From NCBI GenBank assembly GCA_037976565.1, contig CP137670.1:248001-312000 (forward strand): a stretch of 64,000 nt of DNA, read 5' to 3'. The notes under the pieces were generated by a model. That model did no database searches, was not told the origin of the DNA, and saw nothing but the letters and a program-made list of their open reading frames with translations. This document shows, in pieces, positions 62,292 through 64,000 of the stretch (positions within the stretch are counted from its first letter, which is position 1; each line of letters begins with the position of its first letter). Made by a program: the position numbers and the translations under genes. This DNA comes from Mesocentrotus franciscanus. Its lineage: Eukaryota; Echinodermata; Echinoidea; Camarodonta; Strongylocentrotidae.

Positions 62292-64000
62292 TAGATATGT
62301 AATACTTGTTTAGAACAAGTATAGGTGGGCTGGTCCAACTAAAATTTAAGACAAAATCAAGGGGCACATTTTGAGATAGCTATTGGTCTCAGCTACAACA
62401 TACTCAAAAATCAACAGAAACCAAGCAGGAATAACGGCGATATTGATCTCTCAAAAAGACAAAATGTAGAATCCAGATTTGAGAAAAGTCATCTCCCATA
62501 GGGATTACACGACAAAGCAATGGATCAAGTGATAAAAGGGTAATAGTAAAGTAAATATGGTTGTTTAATACATTATTTGTGATTCATGTGATATAATATT
62601 CAAAAGAGATGGAAGGCATAAAATCAAAATGAAAAAAGTGAAGAAAAATTGTTGAGACGCCCGAATCAACAGGGTCACGAGGTCGAAGTCAAGTGCGTTA
62701 CCATATACCAAATATTCCCATAGACATTACACGTGAACGGAAAATGGAATTCTCAAATCCCACTTTGCAAGTGAAATATGAGCATGATCCCGGCATCTGA
62801 TCGAAAAATAAAGGGCACACTTGTGATAGCTTATTGTCTCAGCTACAACATACTCAAAGCTCAGCAAAAACAAAACTAAAACGACGGAGATATTGCTCGC
62901 GAAAGACGGGAATGTAGAATCCAGTTTTGAGAAAAAGTCATGTCCCATAGAGAATACACGCAAAATGTGAAAATTGACATGCCTCCTTTAATCGCAAAAA
63001 TACGCCATGATGCCTTTGTCAAAATGAAAAATCGTGTAACTGCATTTGTAGAAAATTGTCTCAGCTAGAACATATCAAAATTTGGAAGAAAATCGATCAA
63101 TATTTACAGAGATACAATCAATTTTCCAAAAATATGCTGACGTCATAATATGCAAATTGAAATTTTGAGTTCGGAGGCCATTATGATGACGTCATGAGTT
63201 AATTGAGGGTCAAATGAGACATGAAATCATATCTCCGACTCATAATCTATCCAAATATGAAAAAAATTGGGAGTTCCATCCATTCTGAAGAGTTACAATG
63301 AATTTTGTATAGGCATGTTTTTGCCCATATATGCTATGTATTACAAGAGCTCGCGCGCACGGACATGTATCTTGAACGGACGCTCATTGCGTTATTACTG
63401 GTCAGAAAAAGGTAAACAAGGTATCAAAATGCTTGGAAAAATGTGCCAAATATGATGACAGAAAAATTTGGCGATTCTATGTTGCAAAATCAAGTACGCG
63501 CGAAAACGCGCGCGCATGCGCGTGTGCGCTTTTTTTGAAATGCTTAAAATGGCCTGAAACGTATCCAAAATGAATTTGAGACGATTTGGAGCATTTTGAA
63601 TTTTGCGCGCGCGCTGACGCGCGGACGTACGCATGCGCGCGTTTTTGACCTGAAATTGACCGGACGGATATTGACCTTGATCATGATAAATATGAATGAG
63701 AAATGACTTTCCGTTATGAAGATATGATCATGAGTAGATTTTCAGAAAATTTCACAAAATGGCGCCTAGATGACGTCATCAGTCAAGGTCAAGGTTGAAA
63801 ACGTTATTTTGCTTTGTCCATATGCCTATACATATGTGTGCCAAATTTCAAGGCATTTGATTGAGCCATTTTCAAATTATCTTGCTAACAATAAAGTGGG
63901 TGGAAATAAGAAAAATAAATAAAGAATAAATAAATAAATAAATAATAAAGGCAATTCTAACGAAAACATAAGGTGGTCTGTATTATATACAGCCCACCTA
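62292..64000 (-). mobile_element. Region C unit C7 (runs off the window)
   Basis: The terminus reads TAGATATG, lacking the leading C. 62356-62510 is a diverged extra copy of the body segment at 62812-62960. 62650-62715 is a different, poorer tRNA-like stretch. The body is followed by one terminal hairpin module at the window end. Confidence 0.75.

Overview
This window reads as gene-poor, repeat-dominated DNA from an animal genome. The evidence is a spliced zinc-finger/tyrosine-recombinase gene with GT-AG intron borders, long minisatellites, tRNA-derived modules and arrays of non-coding mobile elements. The gene family and the repeat style suggest a marine invertebrate, but the sequence does not fix the phylum. 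Two runs of exactly 500 N (13484-13983 and 33063-33562) are scaffold gaps of nominal size.

Layout. 119-4430: minisatellite with a 65-bp unit, roughly 65 copies. 5093-8568: the only gene I can support, on the plus strand, in two visible exons. It encodes two C2H2-like zinc fingers, a tyrosine-recombinase domain with a readable catalytic set, an acidic/basic linker and a Myb/SANT-like C-terminus. One base appears to be missing in each exon. 9698-12520: a second minisatellite (47/51-bp units) containing a 341-bp higher-order repeat. 12521-13483: AT-rich spacer up to the first gap.

13984 to the end is almost entirely one superfamily of non-coding elements in three arrangements. Array A (13984-32927) holds about nine and a half head-to-tail units of about 1.9 kb. 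Array B (33563-46492) has units of about 1.26 kb, interrupted by a different block at 36344-38931. Region C (46435-64000) has about 1.8-2.1-kb units, most carrying a tRNA-like module, plus a less repetitive island at 50650-53599. None contains a convincing ORF.

Element ends repeat a fixed architecture. On the minus strand, a hairpin is followed by 6-7 nt, then CTAG, then a host T. The segment just inside the hairpin is complementary to the opposite terminus. This resembles the 3' hairpin/CTRR ends of Helitrons and the asymmetric terminal inverted repeats of Helitron2/Helentron elements, so I interpret the arrays as non-autonomous rolling-circle elements, probably on the minus strand. Two subfamilies have different but internally matching end sequences. 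One terminus is itself tandemly multiplied at six places.

The recombinase gene and the arrays are neighbours, but nothing in the sequence shows that the protein acts on them. The other notable structures are a palindrome of about 265 bp in each A unit, an inverted duplication in one unit that looks like template switching, and dense TGACGTCA, ATGCAAAT and TCAAGGTCA motifs in every unit.
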